From: DATBRC01 sp036560485
GTDB taxonomy: Bacteria; Pseudomonadota; Gammaproteobacteria; Burkholderiales; Burkholderiaceae_D
Direction of reading: 5' to 3'
Length of the DNA: 64,000 nucleotides
Assembly: GCA_036560485.1 (NCBI GenBank)
Contig: DATBRC010000018.1
Span: 1 to 64,000, forward strand
A program made the translations under genes and the position numbers. Position 1 is the first letter of the stretch. Each line of letters begins with the position of its first letter. A model generated the notes under the pieces. That model saw only the letters and a program-made list of their open reading frames with translations, did not search any database and was not told the DNA's origin. Shown one piece after another: positions 63,001-64,000 of this stretch.

Positions 63001-64000
63001 ACTCTTTTCCCTCCAGTGCCACACGTTGGAAATCGTATTTACGCGATTGCAGCGCACTATTGGAGATCGCCGAACCTCTGCAAGTTTCAGGGCGCGTCAC
63101 ACGCGTGACGGGCATGGTGATGGAAGCAGTCGGCATGAAATTGGCCGTCGGCAGCGCCTGCACGGTTCCGTTGCCCAATGGCGCATTGATTGAAGCGGAA
63201 GTCGTCGGCTTCAATGAAGACCGGCTTTTTTTAATGCCGCAAAACGATGTCGAAGGCATTGTTCCGGGCACCCGTGTCTATCCGGTTGAAGTCGTCCAAA
63301 CATTGCCGCGCGCAGGCTCGGTATCGCATCCGCGCCGTCGCCCGAGCGATCGTGGCAGACATTTGCCGGTTGGCGATGAATTGCTTGGACGCGTGCTCGA
63401 TGGCGCAGGCCGACCACTGGACAATCTCGGCCCATTGAATGCCACTCATGCCGCACCGTTGAACGTACGCGCAGCCAATCCGCTTGGCCGCGCTCCGATT
63501 GTCGATATTCTTGATGTCGGCATACGCGCCATCAACAGTATGTTGACGGTAGGACGCGGACAGCGCATGGGATTATTTGCAGGATCGGGCGTCGGTAAAA
63601 GCGTATTGCTCGGCATGATGGCGCGCTACACCAGCGCTGATGTGATCGTGGTCGGGTTGATCGGCGAACGCGGTCGCGAGGTCAAGGAATTCATCGAACA
63701 AATTCTCGGTGCAGTCGGTCTGGCACGCTCGGTTGTCGTCGCTGCACCTGCCGATACCCCTCCCCTGATGCGCTTGCAAGGCGCCGCTTATGCGACCGCG
63801 ATTGCAGAGCATTTTCGCGATCAGGGAAAACACGTTTTGTTGATCATGGATTCGCTGACGCGCTACGCGATGGCGCAGCGCGAAATTGCGCTTGCCATCG
63901 GAGAACCGCCAGCGACCAAAGGTTATCCGCCATCCGTATTCGCCAAGTTGCCGACACTGGTCGAACGTGCCGGTAATGGCAAACCAGGCGGCGGCTCGAT
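62997..64000 (+). CDS. fliI: Flagellar export ATPase FliI (partial, cut by window end)
   Basis: The first 334 residues of FliI are present. The beta-barrel domain (about 25-95) is followed by the ATPase core with Walker A GLFAGSGVGKSVLLG (about 193-207), the LIGERGREVKEF catalytic segment, Walker B HVLLIMDSLTRYA (about 277-289) and the LPTLVERAGNGKPGGGS end. The frame is open to base 64000, so the gene continues beyond the window. The start overlaps the fliH stop. Confidence 0.95.
   Translation, partial: MNSFPSSATRWKSYLRDCSALLEIAEPLQVSGRVTRVTGMVMEAVGMKLAVGSACTVPLPNGALIEAEVVGFNEDRLFLMPQNDVEGIVPGTRVYPVEVVQTLPRAGSVSHPRRRPSDRGRHLPVGDELLGRVLDGAGRPLDNLGPLNATHAAPLNVRAANPLGRAPIVDILDVGIRAINSMLTVGRGQRMGLFAGSGVGKSVLLGMMARYTSADVIVVGLIGERGREVKEFIEQILGAVGLARSVVVAAPADTPPLMRLQGAAYATAIAEHFRDQGKHVLLIMDSLTRYAMAQREIALAIGEPPATKGYPPSVFAKLPTLVERAGNGKPGGGS

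Overview
The window looks like part of a motile betaproteobacterial chromosome. The gene families, the flagellar order fliC-flaG-fliD-fliS-fliT-fliK-flhB2-ycgR-fliE-fliFGHI and the EpsA-type regulators fit Burkholderiales, most likely Oxalobacteraceae (Herminiimonas or a relative). This placement rests on recognising families, not on a search.

Region 1 (1-6.1 kb) holds a DUF2334 deacetylase-like gene coupled to a cyclopropane fatty acid synthase. A 177-bp imperfect palindrome, a DUF3135 protein, a universal stress protein and two small envelope proteins follow. Region 2 (4.9-15 kb, minus strand) is regulatory. It has a receiver-kinase hybrid, a very large soluble hybrid kinase with twelve near-identical 92-residue HAMP units and three receiver domains, and two tandem EpsA-like LuxR regulators. 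Region 3 (15.2-18.7 kb) encodes two secreted carbohydrate-active-looking proteins. Region 4 (18.9-27.1 kb) has a tRNA-Arg, a truncated-hemoglobin lipoprotein with an apparent 3' frameshift, a cupredoxin-like protein, a GGDEF-EAL protein, a PAS histidine kinase with its NarL-type regulator, and a GGDEF cyclase.

Region 5 (27.2-41.2 kb, plus strand) is the most unusual part. A PLP decarboxylase, an ATP-grasp protein and a PLP-fold protein form a tight cassette. Next come rfbF, rfbG and rfbH for CDP-4-keto-3,6-dideoxyglucose, a split transketolase pair and an SDR reductase or epimerase. A membrane fatty-acid-hydroxylase-family protein, an acyl carrier protein, a ketoacyl synthase and a MipA/OmpV porin-like protein complete the run. 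I infer a pathway to a branched deoxysugar-containing amide or lipid conjugate. No glycosyltransferase lies in this run.

Region 6 (41.2-50.5 kb, minus strand) is a translationally coupled island: two TPR-OGT glycosyltransferases, a UDP-glucuronate decarboxylase, a C-methyltransferase-like enzyme and a TPR/GT9-like protein. It ends next to flagellin, so flagellin glycosylation is the leading hypothesis. Region 7 (50.9-64 kb) is the flagellar cluster. It starts with a good sigma-28 promoter in front of a 699-residue flagellin and ends inside fliI at the window edge.
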